Assembly (NCBI RefSeq): GCF_011058255.1
Contig: NZ_JAALFH010000065.1
Span: 137,098-201,097, forward strand
Direction of reading: 5' to 3'
Length of the DNA stretch: 64,000 nt
DNA from: Thioalkalivibrio sp. XN8
GTDB taxonomy: Bacteria > Pseudomonadota > Gammaproteobacteria > Steroidobacterales > XN24
Part shown: in pieces, positions 20,694-29,326 of the stretch
How the letters are laid out: every line of letters begins with the position of its first letter
Position numbering within the stretch: the first letter of the stretch is position 1
Translations under genes and position numbers: made by a program
The notes under the pieces: model-generated
The model's database searches: none
Seen by the model: the letters and a program-made list of their open reading frames with translations, nothing else
What the model was told of the DNA's origin: nothing

Positions 20694-22145
20694 ATGAAAA
20701 TCAGCTGGAGCGAGTATGACCCGGGCGGGGCCTGGGACGAGCTGCTGAGCGGCCCGGGCCGCCCGCGGCCGCATGCGCGCCGGCTGACCCGCCACCTGGC
20801 TGCCCTGACGGCGAAGCAGCTCGGGCTGCGCCAGGCCGCGGCCGAGCGCGCCATCGTCGAGATGGGCATCACCTTCACGGTCTACAGCGAAGGCCAGAAC
20901 ATCGACCGCGCCTGGCCCTTCGACATCATTCCGCGCGTGATCGCCGCCAGCGAATGGCGCGGCATCGAGGCCGGCCTGAAGCAGCGGCTGACGGCGCTGA
21001 ACCTGTTCATCGACGACATCTACAACGAGCAGCGCATCCTCGCCGACGGCCGCTTCCCGCGCGAGCTCATCGAGACTTCCAGCAACTTCCTGCGGGAATG
21101 CAGCGGCTTTCGCCCGGCCCACGGCGTGTGGGCGCACGTCTGCGGCAGCGACCTGGTGCGGGACGCGGACGGCACGGTCTACGTGCTCGAGGACAACCTC
21201 CGGGTCCCGTCGGGCGTCTCCTACATGCTGGAGAACCGCATCGTCACCAAGCAGGTGTTCCCCGAGCTGTTCGCCCACCAGCGGATCCTGCCGGTGGACG
21301 ACTACCCCTCCCAGCTGTTCGACACGCTGGCCTCGCTGTCGCCGCGCCCCCTCGACTACCCGGAGGTCGTGGTGCTCACGCCGGGAATCTACAACTCGGC
21401 CTATTTCGAGCACGCCTACCTGGCCCAGGCCATGGGCGCCGAGCTGGTCGAAGGCGGGGACCTGGTGGTGGCGGAAGACGACTGCGTCTACATGCGCACC
21501 ATCGCCGGCCTGGAGCGCGTCGACGTCATCTACCGGCGCGTGAACGACACCTTCCTGGATCCCGAGGTGTTCCGCCCGGACTCCATGCTCGGCGTGCCGG
21601 GGCTGATGCGCGCCTGGCGCGCCGGCAACGTCGCCATCGCGAACGCCCCGGGGGCAGGCGTGGCCGACGACAAGCTGGTGTACGCCTTCGTGCCCGACAT
21701 CATCCGCTATTACCTGGACGAGGAGCCGATCCTGCCCAACGTGCCGACCCACGCCTGTGTCCGGCCCGACGAGTGCCGGTACGTACTGGAGCACATGGAG
21801 GAACTGGTGGTGAAGCCGGTCAACGAATCCGGTGGCTACGGCATGCTGATCGGTCCGGCCGCGAGCCGCCAGGAAATCGAGAAGTTCCGCCGCCTGGTGA
21901 AACGCAAGCCGCGCAACTACGTCGCCCAGCCGGTGCTGCAGCTGTCCACCGCCCCGACCCTGGTCAAGAACCGCCTCGAGCCGCGCCATCTCGACCTCCG
22001 GCCCTTCAGCCTGCAGGGCGACCGCAGCGCGGTCACGGCGGGCGGCCTGACACGCGTGGCCCTGGTCAAGGGCTCGCTGGTGGTCAATAGCAGCCAGGGC
22101 GGCGGCAGCAAGGACACCTGGGTGGTCGAGGACGGGGAGGCCTGA
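20694..22145 (+). CDS. circularly permuted ATP-grasp protein (DUF404/DUF407)
   Basis: A 483-aa member of the circularly permuted ATP-grasp family (type 2; conserved stretches GVWAHVCGSDLVRD, YVLEDNLRVPSGVSYMLENR, MRTIAGLERVDVIYRRVNDTF and VVKPVNESGGYGML). These proteins are predicted peptide or amide ligases acting on an unknown product. The ATG at 20694 follows GGAG by eight bases. It overlaps nothing but is only two bases from the alpha-E gene, which is its near-universal partner, and an Anbu peptidase gene lies 2 kb downstream. Confidence 0.88.
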   Translation: MKISWSEYDPGGAWDELLSGPGRPRPHARRLTRHLAALTAKQLGLRQAAAERAIVEMGITFTVYSEGQNIDRAWPFDIIPRVIAASEWRGIEAGLKQRLTALNLFIDDIYNEQRILADGRFPRELIETSSNFLRECSGFRPAHGVWAHVCGSDLVRDADGTVYVLEDNLRVPSGVSYMLENRIVTKQVFPELFAHQRILPVDDYPSQLFDTLASLSPRPLDYPEVVVLTPGIYNSAYFEHAYLAQAMGAELVEGGDLVVAEDDCVYMRTIAGLERVDVIYRRVNDTFLDPEVFRPDSMLGVPGLMRAWRAGNVAIANAPGAGVADDKLVYAFVPDIIRYYLDEEPILPNVPTHACVRPDECRYVLEHMEELVVKPVNESGGYGMLIGPAASRQEIEKFRRLVKRKPRNYVAQPVLQLSTAPTLVKNRLEPRHLDLRPFSLQGDRSAVTAGGLTRVALVKGSLVVNSSQGGGSKDTWVVEDGEA

Positions 22146-22147
22146 GG

Positions 22148-23077
22148 ATGCTGTCGCGCGTCGCCGAACGCATGTACTGGGGCGCCCGCTATGTCGAGCG
22201 CGCGGAGAATGCGGCCCGCCTGGTCCGCGTCTACGACGCTGCGCTGATGGACCTGCCGCGCGAGGCCGGCGTGGGCTGGCCGCTGCTGGTGGACATCTGC
22301 GGGGCCCGCCGGCTCTTCAACGAGCGTTTCGCCGGCGGCGGCGAACGTGAGACGCTCCGGTTCCTGGCGGCTGACGCGGCCAATCCCAGCTCGATCATCG
22401 CCTCGCTGGAAAATGCCCGGGAGAACTTTCGCACCACGCGCGACCTCTGCCCCACCGAAGCGTGGCGCGCCGTGAACGAGCTCTATCTCTACGGGCGGCG
22501 CGAATTGCCGAAAATGGCCTCGCCGCGCCGGCGGCACGAGGTACTGTCCGGCATCGTGCGCCAGGCCCAGCAGCTCACCGGCCTGCTGTCCGGCACCATG
22601 AGCCACGGCGACGCCTACCATTTCATTCGCCTCGGGCGGAACCTGGAACGGGCCGACATGACGACCCGGATCATCGACGTCGCCGCCGCCGCGCTGATGG
22701 GTGCGCATGCGGCCGAGGCGCGGCCCGACAATACCCTTTGGATGGCGGTGCTCAAGTCCCTCTCCGGCTACCAGATGTACCGCCAGTACGTGCGGCGCCG
22801 GATCCGCGACCAGGACGTCGTGCGCTTCCTGCTGCACGACCCGCTGTTCCCCCGCGCCGTCGCCCACTGCCTGCTGGAGCTGGAGGCCAGCACCGCGCTG
22901 CTGCCGAACCATGAAGCCCCCTTGCGGGCCCTGCTCAGGCTGCAGCGCATCGTCAACGAGCAGCTCCCTGAGGAGTTCAACGAGGCGCTGCTCCACCAGC
23001 TGATGGACGACCTGCAGCTGGAGCTCGCGGCCGTGCATGCCCAGGTGGCGGCCGCCTGGTTTCTCCCGGAGGCCTGA
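22148..23077 (+). CDS. alpha-E domain protein (DUF403)
   Basis: A 309-aa all-helical protein starting MLSRVAERMYWGARYVERAENAARLVR, the signature of the alpha-E family; ENARENFRTTRDLCPTEAWRAVNELY and HFIRLGRNLERADMTTRIIDVA are the other conserved blocks. Function is unknown; the family always travels with the permuted ATP-grasp protein, and often with Anbu and a transglutaminase-like protein. A GAGG site precedes the ATG, and the stop is followed after two bases by the metallopeptidase gene, so the three form an operon. Confidence 0.9.
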   Translation: MLSRVAERMYWGARYVERAENAARLVRVYDAALMDLPREAGVGWPLLVDICGARRLFNERFAGGGERETLRFLAADAANPSSIIASLENARENFRTTRDLCPTEAWRAVNELYLYGRRELPKMASPRRRHEVLSGIVRQAQQLTGLLSGTMSHGDAYHFIRLGRNLERADMTTRIIDVAAAALMGAHAAEARPDNTLWMAVLKSLSGYQMYRQYVRRRIRDQDVVRFLLHDPLFPRAVAHCLLELEASTALLPNHEAPLRALLRLQRIVNEQLPEEFNEALLHQLMDDLQLELAAVHAQVAAAWFLPEA

Positions 23078-23079
23078 GG

Positions 23080-24114
23080 ATGAAACGTTTCCGCTGCGCC
23101 TGCGGCCTCACGGTCTTCTTCGACGACTACAGCTGTACCGGCTGCGGGGCGGAGCTGGGCTATGCCCCCGGCCCCGCCGTGTTTCTGGCGCGGCGGCCGC
23201 CGCAGGAGCTTTTTCTCGCCCCGGACGGCCGCGCCTGGAAGCCCTGCCGCAACCGCCTCGAGCACCGCGCCTGCAACTGGCTGCTGCCGGCCGGCGACCC
23301 GCTCGACTTCTGTGCGGCCTGCCGCCTCAACCGGACGATTCCGAACCTCGGCACGGAGCACAACCTGCGGCTGTGGCGCCGGACCGAGCAGGCCAAGCGC
23401 CGGCTCGTCTACAGCCTGATCAACCTGGGCCTGCCGCGCGAGACCGGCGACGGGCGGCCGCCGCTGCGCTTCGAGTTCCTCGAGGACCAGCGGAGCAACC
23501 CGGACGTCGCCGAGTCGCTGGTCATGACGGGGCATCGCGCCGGCATCATCACCATCAACCTGCTGGAGGCGGACGACGTGGCGCGCCACGTGGTGCGGGA
23601 GCAGATGGCCGAGCGCTACCGCACGCTGCTGGGACATTTCCGTCACGAGAGCGGACACTATTATGAGCCCATGCTGGTGCCGCCGGGATCTGCCCGCGAC
23701 GCCTACCGGGAGCTGTTCGGCGACGAGCGCCTCGACTACGACGCCGCGCTGGCGCGCTACCACGCCGAGGGTCCCGACCCGAGCTGGAACGGCCGCTGCA
23801 TCAGTCCCTATGCCTCCGCCCATCCGATGGAAGACTGGGCCGAAACCTGGGCGCATTACCTGCACATCAGTGACGCGCTGGAAACGGCGCGCGCCACGGG
23901 ACTGATCCGCGAGCCGGCCTCGGACGACTGGGAAGCGGAGCTGGGGCTGTGGATTCCCGGCGCTGTGAGCCTGAACGAGATGGCGCGCTCACTCGGCCTG
24001 GACGATCCCTATCCCTTCGTCATTACGCCGCCGGTGCGCGCCAAGCTGGGCTTCATTCATCAACGACTCGCAGCAGCTCGGCCGGACGCGGCGGCAGCGG
24101 CGGCAGCACGCTGA
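23080..24114 (+). CDS. putative zinc metallopeptidase with N-terminal zinc ribbon (Peptidase_Mx type)
   Basis: A 344-aa protein. The N-terminus has a zinc ribbon (Cys6, Cys8, Cys19, Cys22; CACG and CTGCG) and further cysteine pairs near residues 56-81. The active-site motif is FRHESGHYYEP, an HExxH zincin site (His189, Glu190, His193). The family is a predicted metallopeptidase of unknown substrate. It is the third gene of the ATP-grasp/alpha-E operon, occupying the place where a transglutaminase-like gene is often found. Its last 62 bases overlap the Anbu gene tail to tail on the other strand. Confidence 0.85.
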   Translation: MKRFRCACGLTVFFDDYSCTGCGAELGYAPGPAVFLARRPPQELFLAPDGRAWKPCRNRLEHRACNWLLPAGDPLDFCAACRLNRTIPNLGTEHNLRLWRRTEQAKRRLVYSLINLGLPRETGDGRPPLRFEFLEDQRSNPDVAESLVMTGHRAGIITINLLEADDVARHVVREQMAERYRTLLGHFRHESGHYYEPMLVPPGSARDAYRELFGDERLDYDAALARYHAEGPDPSWNGRCISPYASAHPMEDWAETWAHYLHISDALETARATGLIREPASDDWEAELGLWIPGAVSLNEMARSLGLDDPYPFVITPPVRAKLGFIHQRLAAARPDAAAAAAAR

Positions 24115-24808
24115 AGGCCTTCTCCACGTAGCCCTGCCAGGCGCGCCCGAGTTCGCGCAGGTAGTCGTCGTCGGGGCCGAAGATCATGTGGCGCACCAGC
24201 TGCGGGCGCGCCGGGTCGTAGATCAGCACCTCGATCGGGGGACCCACGGTGACGTTGCTGCGCATGGTGGCGTCCATCGACAGCAGCATCACCCGGGCCG
24301 CGTCATCCAGCTCAAGGTCCGGCTTGACCAGGCGATCGAGGATCGGCTTGCCGTATTTCAGCTCACCGATCTGCAGGAAGGGTGTCTGGCTCGAGGCGCG
24401 GATGTAGTTGCCTTCCGAATAGACCAGGAAGATCCCCGGCGCGCGGCCGCGGATCTGGCCGCCGAGGATGAAGGTGGCGGTCATCGCCGTATCCGGCTCA
24501 CCGCCCTCGGCATGCTTGCGCCCCTGCTCGGCATTGATGCCGCCCAGATACTCGGCCGCCTCGGCCATGCTCTGGACCGTGCGCAAGTTGGGGCGGCGGT
24601 CGAACTCCAGGTCGTGCCGAATCCGGGTCCGGACGGCCTGGGTGGTGCCCAGGTTGCCGGCCGACAGCAGCACGAAGAACCGGTCCGCCGCCTCGAGCAG
24701 CACGTGCATCTTGCCGAACACGCTGACCTGGTCCGGACCCGCGTTGGTACGCGAGTCCGAGGCGAACACCAGTCCGCGCTCGACCGCCAGGGCAACGCAG
24801 TAGGTCAT
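24053..24808 (-). CDS. Anbu proteasome-like peptidase
   Basis: A 251-aa Ntn-hydrolase of the ancestral beta-subunit (Anbu) type. It begins MTYCVALAVERGLVFASDSRTNAG; removal of Met exposes the catalytic Thr, and the SDSRTNAG stretch is the family mark. It differs from HslV in length and in lacking a neighbouring HslU-type ATPase. Anbu peptidases assemble into helical or ring-like shells and their substrates are not known. The ATG at 24808 is preceded by a co-directional small gene 10 bases upstream. Its 3' end overlaps the metallopeptidase gene. Confidence 0.92.
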   Translation of the reverse strand: MTYCVALAVERGLVFASDSRTNAGPDQVSVFGKMHVLLEAADRFFVLLSAGNLGTTQAVRTRIRHDLEFDRRPNLRTVQSMAEAAEYLGGINAEQGRKHAEGGEPDTAMTATFILGGQIRGRAPGIFLVYSEGNYIRASSQTPFLQIGELKYGKPILDRLVKPDLELDDAARVMLLSMDATMRSNVTVGPPIEVLIYDPARPQLVRHMIFGPDDDYLRELGRAWQGYVEKAFSVLPPLPPRPAELLRVVDE

Positions 24809-24818
24809 GCTGGGCGGC

Positions 24819-25217
24819 TCAAGGCATCCGGATCTTGCCGCCGCCGGGGCCGCCCGCCACGCCCGGAGGGACCTGTGCTCCGCCGGCTTCCGGCAGGATG
24901 ATGGAGCCCGCCGCCTCGCGGCGCATCTCCTGCAGGCGCTGCATGGTTTCCTGTACGGCCTGCTCCGCTGCCGCGCCGAAGCCTTCGACCGCCTCCGCCA
25001 GTGAGCCGGCGGGAATCTCGAAGGACAGCGGCAAGGCGCCGGCCGGGGTCATCACCTGGGCCTGGCCGACATACAGCACTGACCGGCTGCTGTCGGGCTC
25101 GCCCGCGGCCGTCACCGGGGTCAACCGCTGGATAGTGCCGACCCGCCGGTCGGTAAACATCTCTTCACTGTAAAGATCCGCGGCGTTCATGCCGGCGCCG
25201 CTGTCCTGCTCTGCCAT
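24819..25217 (-). CDS. conserved hypothetical protein, upstream partner of Anbu
   Basis: A 132-aa protein I cannot assign to a named family. It starts MAEQDSGAGMNAADLYSEEM; the middle (DRRVGTIQRLTPVTAAG, LYVGQAQVMTPAGALPLSFE) looks like a small beta-rich domain with an acidic helix after it (AVEGFGAAAEQAVQETMQRLQEM), and the tail is Gly/Pro-rich. There is no signal peptide. It lies 10 bases ahead of Anbu in the same direction, so it is the first gene of that operon; a role as adaptor or substrate of Anbu is only a guess. An in-frame Met at residue 10 is an alternative start. Confidence 0.75.
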   Translation of the reverse strand: MAEQDSGAGMNAADLYSEEMFTDRRVGTIQRLTPVTAAGEPDSSRSVLYVGQAQVMTPAGALPLSFEIPAGSLAEAVEGFGAAAEQAVQETMQRLQEMRREAAGSIILPEAGGAQVPPGVAGGPGGGKIRMP

Positions 25218-25295
25218 GTCTGCGTCCTGTGGGAAGCGAAGTTGGTGCGAACCTTAACAAGTTCGGCCGGCGGGTGGAACGGATCGGGCGGCGCC

Positions 25296-25325
25296 AAAGA
25301 AAAGGGGCCCCTTGCGGGGCCCCTT
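25296..25325 (-). terminator. intrinsic terminator after the RRM gene
   Basis: On the minus strand a perfect 10-bp hairpin AAGGGGCCCC, loop of four, GGGGCCCCTT is followed by TTCTTT. It lies 38 bases after the stop of the RNA-binding protein gene and before the small gene-Anbu operon. The stem and T-run make this a confident Rho-independent terminator. Confidence 0.85.
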
Positions 25326-25363
25326 GCCTGCGCGGGACCGAAGCCCCATGCGTAGTCAGCGCC

Positions 25364-25654
25364 TTACCAGCGACCGCCGCCGCCGCCGCCGCCGCTGCGA
25401 GCGGGGCGCTCTTCGCGCGGCTTGGCCTGGTTGACCTTGACGTTGCGGCCGTTCAGCGGCTTGTCGTTCAGCCCGCGGATGGCGGCCTCAGCCTCGGAGT
25501 TGTCCGACATCTCGACGAAGCCGAAGCCCTTGGACTGGCCCGAGAACTTGTCGGTGATGACAGTGGCGCGAGTGACGGTGCCGAACTCCGAAAATGCATT
25601 CCGCAGGTCGTCTTCAGTCACGCTGTAGGCCAGGTTTCCAACATAGATATTCAT
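25364..25654 (-). CDS. RRM-domain RNA-binding protein
   Basis: A 96-aa single RNA-recognition-motif protein. RNP2 is MNIYVGNLAYSV and RNP1 is SKGFGFVEM; the tail is basic and ends in a run of glycines (SGGGGGGGRW). Such proteins are cold-shock RNA chaperones. It follows the rhlE helicase gene by about 90 bases on the same strand, and a strong terminator follows, so the pair is likely one cold-induced unit. In-frame ATG at 25669 (MSTNVMNIY) is an alternative start; neither has a strong ribosome site. Confidence 0.93.
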   Translation of the reverse strand: MNIYVGNLAYSVTEDDLRNAFSEFGTVTRATVITDKFSGQSKGFGFVEMSDNSEAEAAIRGLNDKPLNGRNVKVNQAKPREERPARSGGGGGGGRW

Positions 25655-25745
25655 AACGTTTGTGCTCATTCCATACAAAAGTGCGTCGTCGTGATGATGC
25701 GGCTGCGGGTACCCGACGCACGAAGCGCCCGCTGCCGAGTTGCCC

Positions 25746-27017
25746 TCAGGGGCAAATTCTCTGTCTGCCGGCGCCGGCGCCGCGTGAGCGCCGGCCGTGC
25801 CGTTCCCGGCCGCCCTGCGCCCGCGGCCTGGCGGCCACGCCGCCACGCCGGCCCTGCTCGATGGGCTCGGCCCGGATGCTCGGGTCGGGCTCGAAGCCGT
25901 TGACGGCGCGGCGCGGAATCCGGCGCCCGAGCAGCCGCTCGATATCGGCCAGCAGCCTGTGCTCGTCCACGCATACCAGCGAAACAGCCTCGCCTTCGCT
26001 GCCGGCGCGACCCGTGCGGCCGATGCGGTGCACATAGTCCTCCGGCACGTGAGGCAGTTCGAAGTTGACCACGTGCGGCAGCTGGTCGATGTCCAGCCCG
26101 CGCGCGGCGACCTCGGTCGCCACCAGGGCGCGCACTGCACCCGCCTTGAAATCTGCCAGCGCCTTGGTGCGGGCGCCCTGGCTCTTGTTGCCGTGGATCG
26201 CCGCCGCGCTGATGCCGTCGCGCTCCAGCTGCTGGGCCAGGCGGTTGGCGCCATGCTTGGTGCGGGTGAATACCAGCACCTGGCGCCAGTCGCCCTCCTG
26301 CATCAGGCGGGACAACAGCTCGCGCTTGCGGCCGCGATCGACCGGGTGCACCACCTGGGTGACCAGCTCGGCCGGCGTGTTGCGCCGCGCGACTTCGATC
26401 TGCACCGGCTCGGAGAGCAGGCCACCCGCAAGGGCGCGGATCTCGTCAGAGAAGGTGGCGGAGAACAGCAGGTTCTGGCGCTGCCGTGGCAACAGGGCGA
26501 TCACCTTGCGGATGTCCCGGATGAAGCCCATGTCCAGCATGCGGTCGGCCTCGTCGAGTACGAGAATTTCCACGGCGGACAGGTCGACCGTGCGCTGCTG
26601 CGCGTGGTCGAGCAACCGGCCCGGTGTCGCCACCAGGATGTCCACGCCGCGGCGCAGGGTCGCAATCTGGGGGTTGATGCTGACGCCGCCGAAAATCACC
26701 GCCGCCTTCAGCTGCGGCAGGTAGCGGCCATAGGTCTCGATATCGCCGGCCACCTGGGCCGCGAGCTCGCGGGTCGGCACCAGCACGAGGACGCGAATCC
26801 GGCGGCGGCCCTCGACCCGTTGGGCAGCGAGGCGCTGCAACATCGGCAGGGTGAAGGCGGCGGTCTTGCCGGTGCCCGTCTGGGCGCCCGCAAGCACGTC
26901 ACGGCCTTCGAGGACGACCGGGATCGCCTGGCACTGGATGGGAGTCGGGGCGGTGTAACCTTCTTCGCCGACTGCACGAAGAAGCTCGGCCTGGAGGCCG
27001 AGAGAATCGAATGACAT
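25746..27017 (-). CDS. rhlE: ATP-dependent RNA helicase RhlE
   Basis: A 423-aa DEAD-box helicase. The Q motif ([14 protein letters not shown]), Walker [12 protein letters not shown], motif [15 protein letters not shown], motif III FSATFS and motif [12 protein letters not shown] are all present. A basic Arg/Gly-rich tail follows. RhlE acts in ribosome assembly and RNA turnover. The ATG at 27017 is preceded by a leader of about 140 bases after a good promoter, a layout typical of cold-regulated helicases. It is followed by the RRM gene. Confidence 0.95.
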   Translation of the reverse strand: MSFDSLGLQAELLRAVGEEGYTAPTPIQCQAIPVVLEGRDVLAGAQTGTGKTAAFTLPMLQRLAAQRVEGRRRIRVLVLVPTRELAAQVAGDIETYGRYLPQLKAAVIFGGVSINPQIATLRRGVDILVATPGRLLDHAQQRTVDLSAVEILVLDEADRMLDMGFIRDIRKVIALLPRQRQNLLFSATFSDEIRALAGGLLSEPVQIEVARRNTPAELVTQVVHPVDRGRKRELLSRLMQEGDWRQVLVFTRTKHGANRLAQQLERDGISAAAIHGNKSQGARTKALADFKAGAVRALVATEVAARGLDIDQLPHVVNFELPHVPEDYVHRIGRTGRAGSEGEAVSLVCVDEHRLLADIERLLGRRIPRRAVNGFEPDPSIRAEPIEQGRRGGVAARPRAQGGRERHGRRSRGAGAGRQRICP

Positions 27018-27164
27018 AAGTAAGCGTGATCTCCTGATCGTATATTTCGCCCAGCGGAAGCTTAGCTCCGGCCGGTCCAGGCTCGATGTTCAAGTTGCTC
27101 GAGGCTGACCAGTGGGGCTGCCGCAAGGGCCGGATGCAGACCGGTGTGCATCAGGAGTGCGCGC

Positions 27165-27173
27165 ACTATAGCA
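27165..27173 (-). promoter_or_regulatory. extended -10 promoter for rhlE
   Basis: On the minus strand this reads TGC TATAGT, an extended -10 element, with a T-rich stretch (TTGTTTTTGC) about 15 bases upstream as a possible -35. Transcription from here would give a leader of about 140 bases before the rhlE ATG. The stretch 27018-27164 has no gene and is presumably that leader. Confidence 0.55.
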
Positions 27174-27195
27174 CAGCGCGAGCAAAAACAATGAT

Positions 27196-27642
27196 TTATT
27201 TTCCGAGCGCCACGATGCACTCGATTTCGACCCGGGCATCCAGCGCGAGGCCGTTGACGCCCAGCGCGCTGCGGGCCGGCCGATTCACCGGGAAGAACTC
27301 CCGGTAGACCTCGTTCATCGCCGCCCACTCGCCCATGTCGGCGAGAAAGACCGTGCACTTGACGACCCGGTCCATCGAGCCGCCATGGCGCAGCACGGCA
27401 GCGCGGATGTTCTCCAGCGTCTGGCGCGTCTCGGGCTGGATGCCCCCCGGGGCCAGCTCGCTGGTGCCCGGCCTGTTCCCCAGCATGCCGGACAGGAACA
27501 GCAGGTCGCCCGCGCGGACCGCCTCGGAGAAGGGCCACCGGCCGTCGGTGTCGCCGGGCGCCGGGTGGAACTCGACCTCGCCGGCGACAGCGGTGCAGGC
27601 GAGCAGTAATCCCGCCAGGAAAGAAATGGTGCGTGCGTTCAT
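27196..27642 (-). CDS. RidA/YjgF-family protein with signal peptide
   Basis: A 148-aa RidA-like protein whose first ~21 residues (MNARTISFLAGLLLACTAVAG) are a secretion signal. The RidA fold features are present: FSEAVRAGDLLFLSGMLG, ETRQTLENIRAAVLRHG, VVKCTVFLADMGEW, and the substrate-binding arginine in RPARSALGV. Cytoplasmic RidA hydrolyses reactive enamines and imines; an exported version would act in the periplasm. It lies 22 bases after a GMC oxidoreductase gene on the same strand and closes a three-gene operon with a TAT-exported subunit. Confidence 0.88.
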   Translation of the reverse strand: MNARTISFLAGLLLACTAVAGEVEFHPAPGDTDGRWPFSEAVRAGDLLFLSGMLGNRPGTSELAPGGIQPETRQTLENIRAAVLRHGGSMDRVVKCTVFLADMGEWAAMNEVYREFFPVNRPARSALGVNGLALDARVEIECIVALGK

Positions 27643-27664
27643 GCCTCGATGCCTCCGTGTCGCC

Positions 27665-29326
27665 TCAGATCTCGCCGCGGCGGGCGAACTCGCCGATGTG
27701 CTCCGCGGCCCGGAAAGCCAGCGCCATGATGGTCATGGTGGGCTGTCCGCGGCCCGAGGTGACCATGCTCGAGCCGTCGCAGATGAACAGGTTCGGGATC
27801 TCGTGGCTGCGATGGTAGCGGTCGACCACGGCGCGGGCCGGGTCGTCGCCCATCCGGCAGGTACCCAGCAGGTGCGCCCCGATCGTCTCCGGCCCGACCG
27901 GCTTGCGCCAGATCTTCTCGGCGCCGGCGGCCGCCACGATGCGCTCCGCCCAGTCCTGCAGGAAAGTCGCCATGGCCAGGTCATGCGGGTGGTCGTTGTA
28001 GGTGACCCGCATGGCGGGCCGGCCGTAGCGGTCCTTGAGCTCCGGGTCCAGCGTAATGTTGTTGCGGTCCATGGCCAGCGAAGTGGTGCTGGCGGCGAGC
28101 ATCATGCTGCGGGTGAAGCCGTAGGCCAGGTCGCGCTTGAAGCCGGCGCCCCAGCGCGGCGTGTCCGGCGGCAAGCCGGTGAGCGCATAGAGCATCGGCG
28201 AGGCGCTCAAGAAAGGCCGGGCATCGATGGCGCCGCCGCCGTAGAAGCCGCGCTTCGGGTCGGACTCGTAGAAGTCATGCACGATGCGGCTGCACTGCAC
28301 GCTCTTGTAGTCGTTGAGCGGCTGCTCGAACCAGGCGTAGGTCGAGGAGTGCGCATTGAACATCAGGTTGCGGCCGACCAGGCCGCTGCCGTTGGCCAGC
28401 CCGTCGGGGAACCGCCCCGACGCCGACATCAGCAACAGCCGCGGCGTCTCCGCGCCGTTGGCGGCGACGATCACGGCCTTCGCCCGCTGTGCCTGCTCCT
28501 GTCCCCCGGCATCGTAGTACAGCACTTCGCTGGCCCGTCCCCGCGCGTCGGTCTCGATCCGGTGCACGGTGCTTTGCGGGCGGATCTCGCAGCGCCCGGT
28601 CGCTTCCGCCTGCGGGATCATGGTCACCAGGGTGGAGGACTTGGCGCCCATCTCGCAGCCGAAACCCATGCAGAAGCCGCAGTGGACGCACGAGGCGCGG
28701 TTGTTGAACGGCTGCGACAGGATCGCCACCGGCGCCACCTGCGGATGCAGGCCGAGCTCGCGGGCGCCCTTCTCCAGCAGCACACCCGAAGACTTGTTCG
28801 GCATCGGCGGCAGGGGATACGGCCGCGAGCGCGGCGGGTCGAAGGGCCCGGGCGCGCCGGACACGCCGATCTCCCAGTCGACGCGCGTGTAGTAGGGCTC
28901 CAGCTCTTCGTAGTCGAGCGGCCAGTCGGCGAGGTCGGCATTCTCGATGCCGCCCAGCAGGCTGCGCTCCTTGAAGTCCACGGGCCGCAGCCGCCAGAAG
29001 TTGGCGGAGAAATGCACGCTGCTGCCGCCGACCATGCGGGCGTAGTAGGCCGGCGGGATCTCCGGCACCGCCGCTGCCTCGCCGGCGTCGTGGCGGAAGC
29101 TCTGCGGATCGCCGCCCCGCTGGCCGCCGAGGTACTCGTCGTGGAAAGCGATCGCCAGCTCGTCGTGCGTGAACTCGTGGGTACGCCGGTAACGCCCCTG
29201 CTCCAGCACCACGACCGTGAACCCCGCCACCGACAGCTCGCGCGCCAGGATGCCGCCGGCGGAACCCGACCCGATGATCACGAAATCCACCGGCTCGCGC
29301 AGCGGGAAACGCGGTTGCTCAGCCAT
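27665..29326 (-). CDS. GMC-family FAD oxidoreductase (gluconate 2-dehydrogenase-like large subunit)
   Basis: A 553-aa flavoprotein. The N-terminal dinucleotide motif is VDFVIIGSGSAGGILARELS, and the C-terminal GMC block contains AHLLGTCRMGDDPARAVVDR with the catalytic-region histidine. CVHCGFCMGFGCEMGAKSS is a cysteine-rich segment typical of the gluconate dehydrogenase/choline dehydrogenase-like branch. It has no signal peptide of its own; its partner upstream, a gluconate 2-dehydrogenase subunit 3-like protein with a TAT signal, would carry it out. The start ATG at 29326 overlaps that gene by eight bases. The substrate is unknown. Confidence 0.88.
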   Translation of the reverse strand: MAEQPRFPLREPVDFVIIGSGSAGGILARELSVAGFTVVVLEQGRYRRTHEFTHDELAIAFHDEYLGGQRGGDPQSFRHDAGEAAAVPEIPPAYYARMVGGSSVHFSANFWRLRPVDFKERSLLGGIENADLADWPLDYEELEPYYTRVDWEIGVSGAPGPFDPPRSRPYPLPPMPNKSSGVLLEKGARELGLHPQVAPVAILSQPFNNRASCVHCGFCMGFGCEMGAKSSTLVTMIPQAEATGRCEIRPQSTVHRIETDARGRASEVLYYDAGGQEQAQRAKAVIVAANGAETPRLLLMSASGRFPDGLANGSGLVGRNLMFNAHSSTYAWFEQPLNDYKSVQCSRIVHDFYESDPKRGFYGGGAIDARPFLSASPMLYALTGLPPDTPRWGAGFKRDLAYGFTRSMMLAASTTSLAMDRNNITLDPELKDRYGRPAMRVTYNDHPHDLAMATFLQDWAERIVAAAGAEKIWRKPVGPETIGAHLLGTCRMGDDPARAVVDRYHRSHEIPNLFICDGSSMVTSGRGQPTMTIMALAFRAAEHIGEFARRGEI

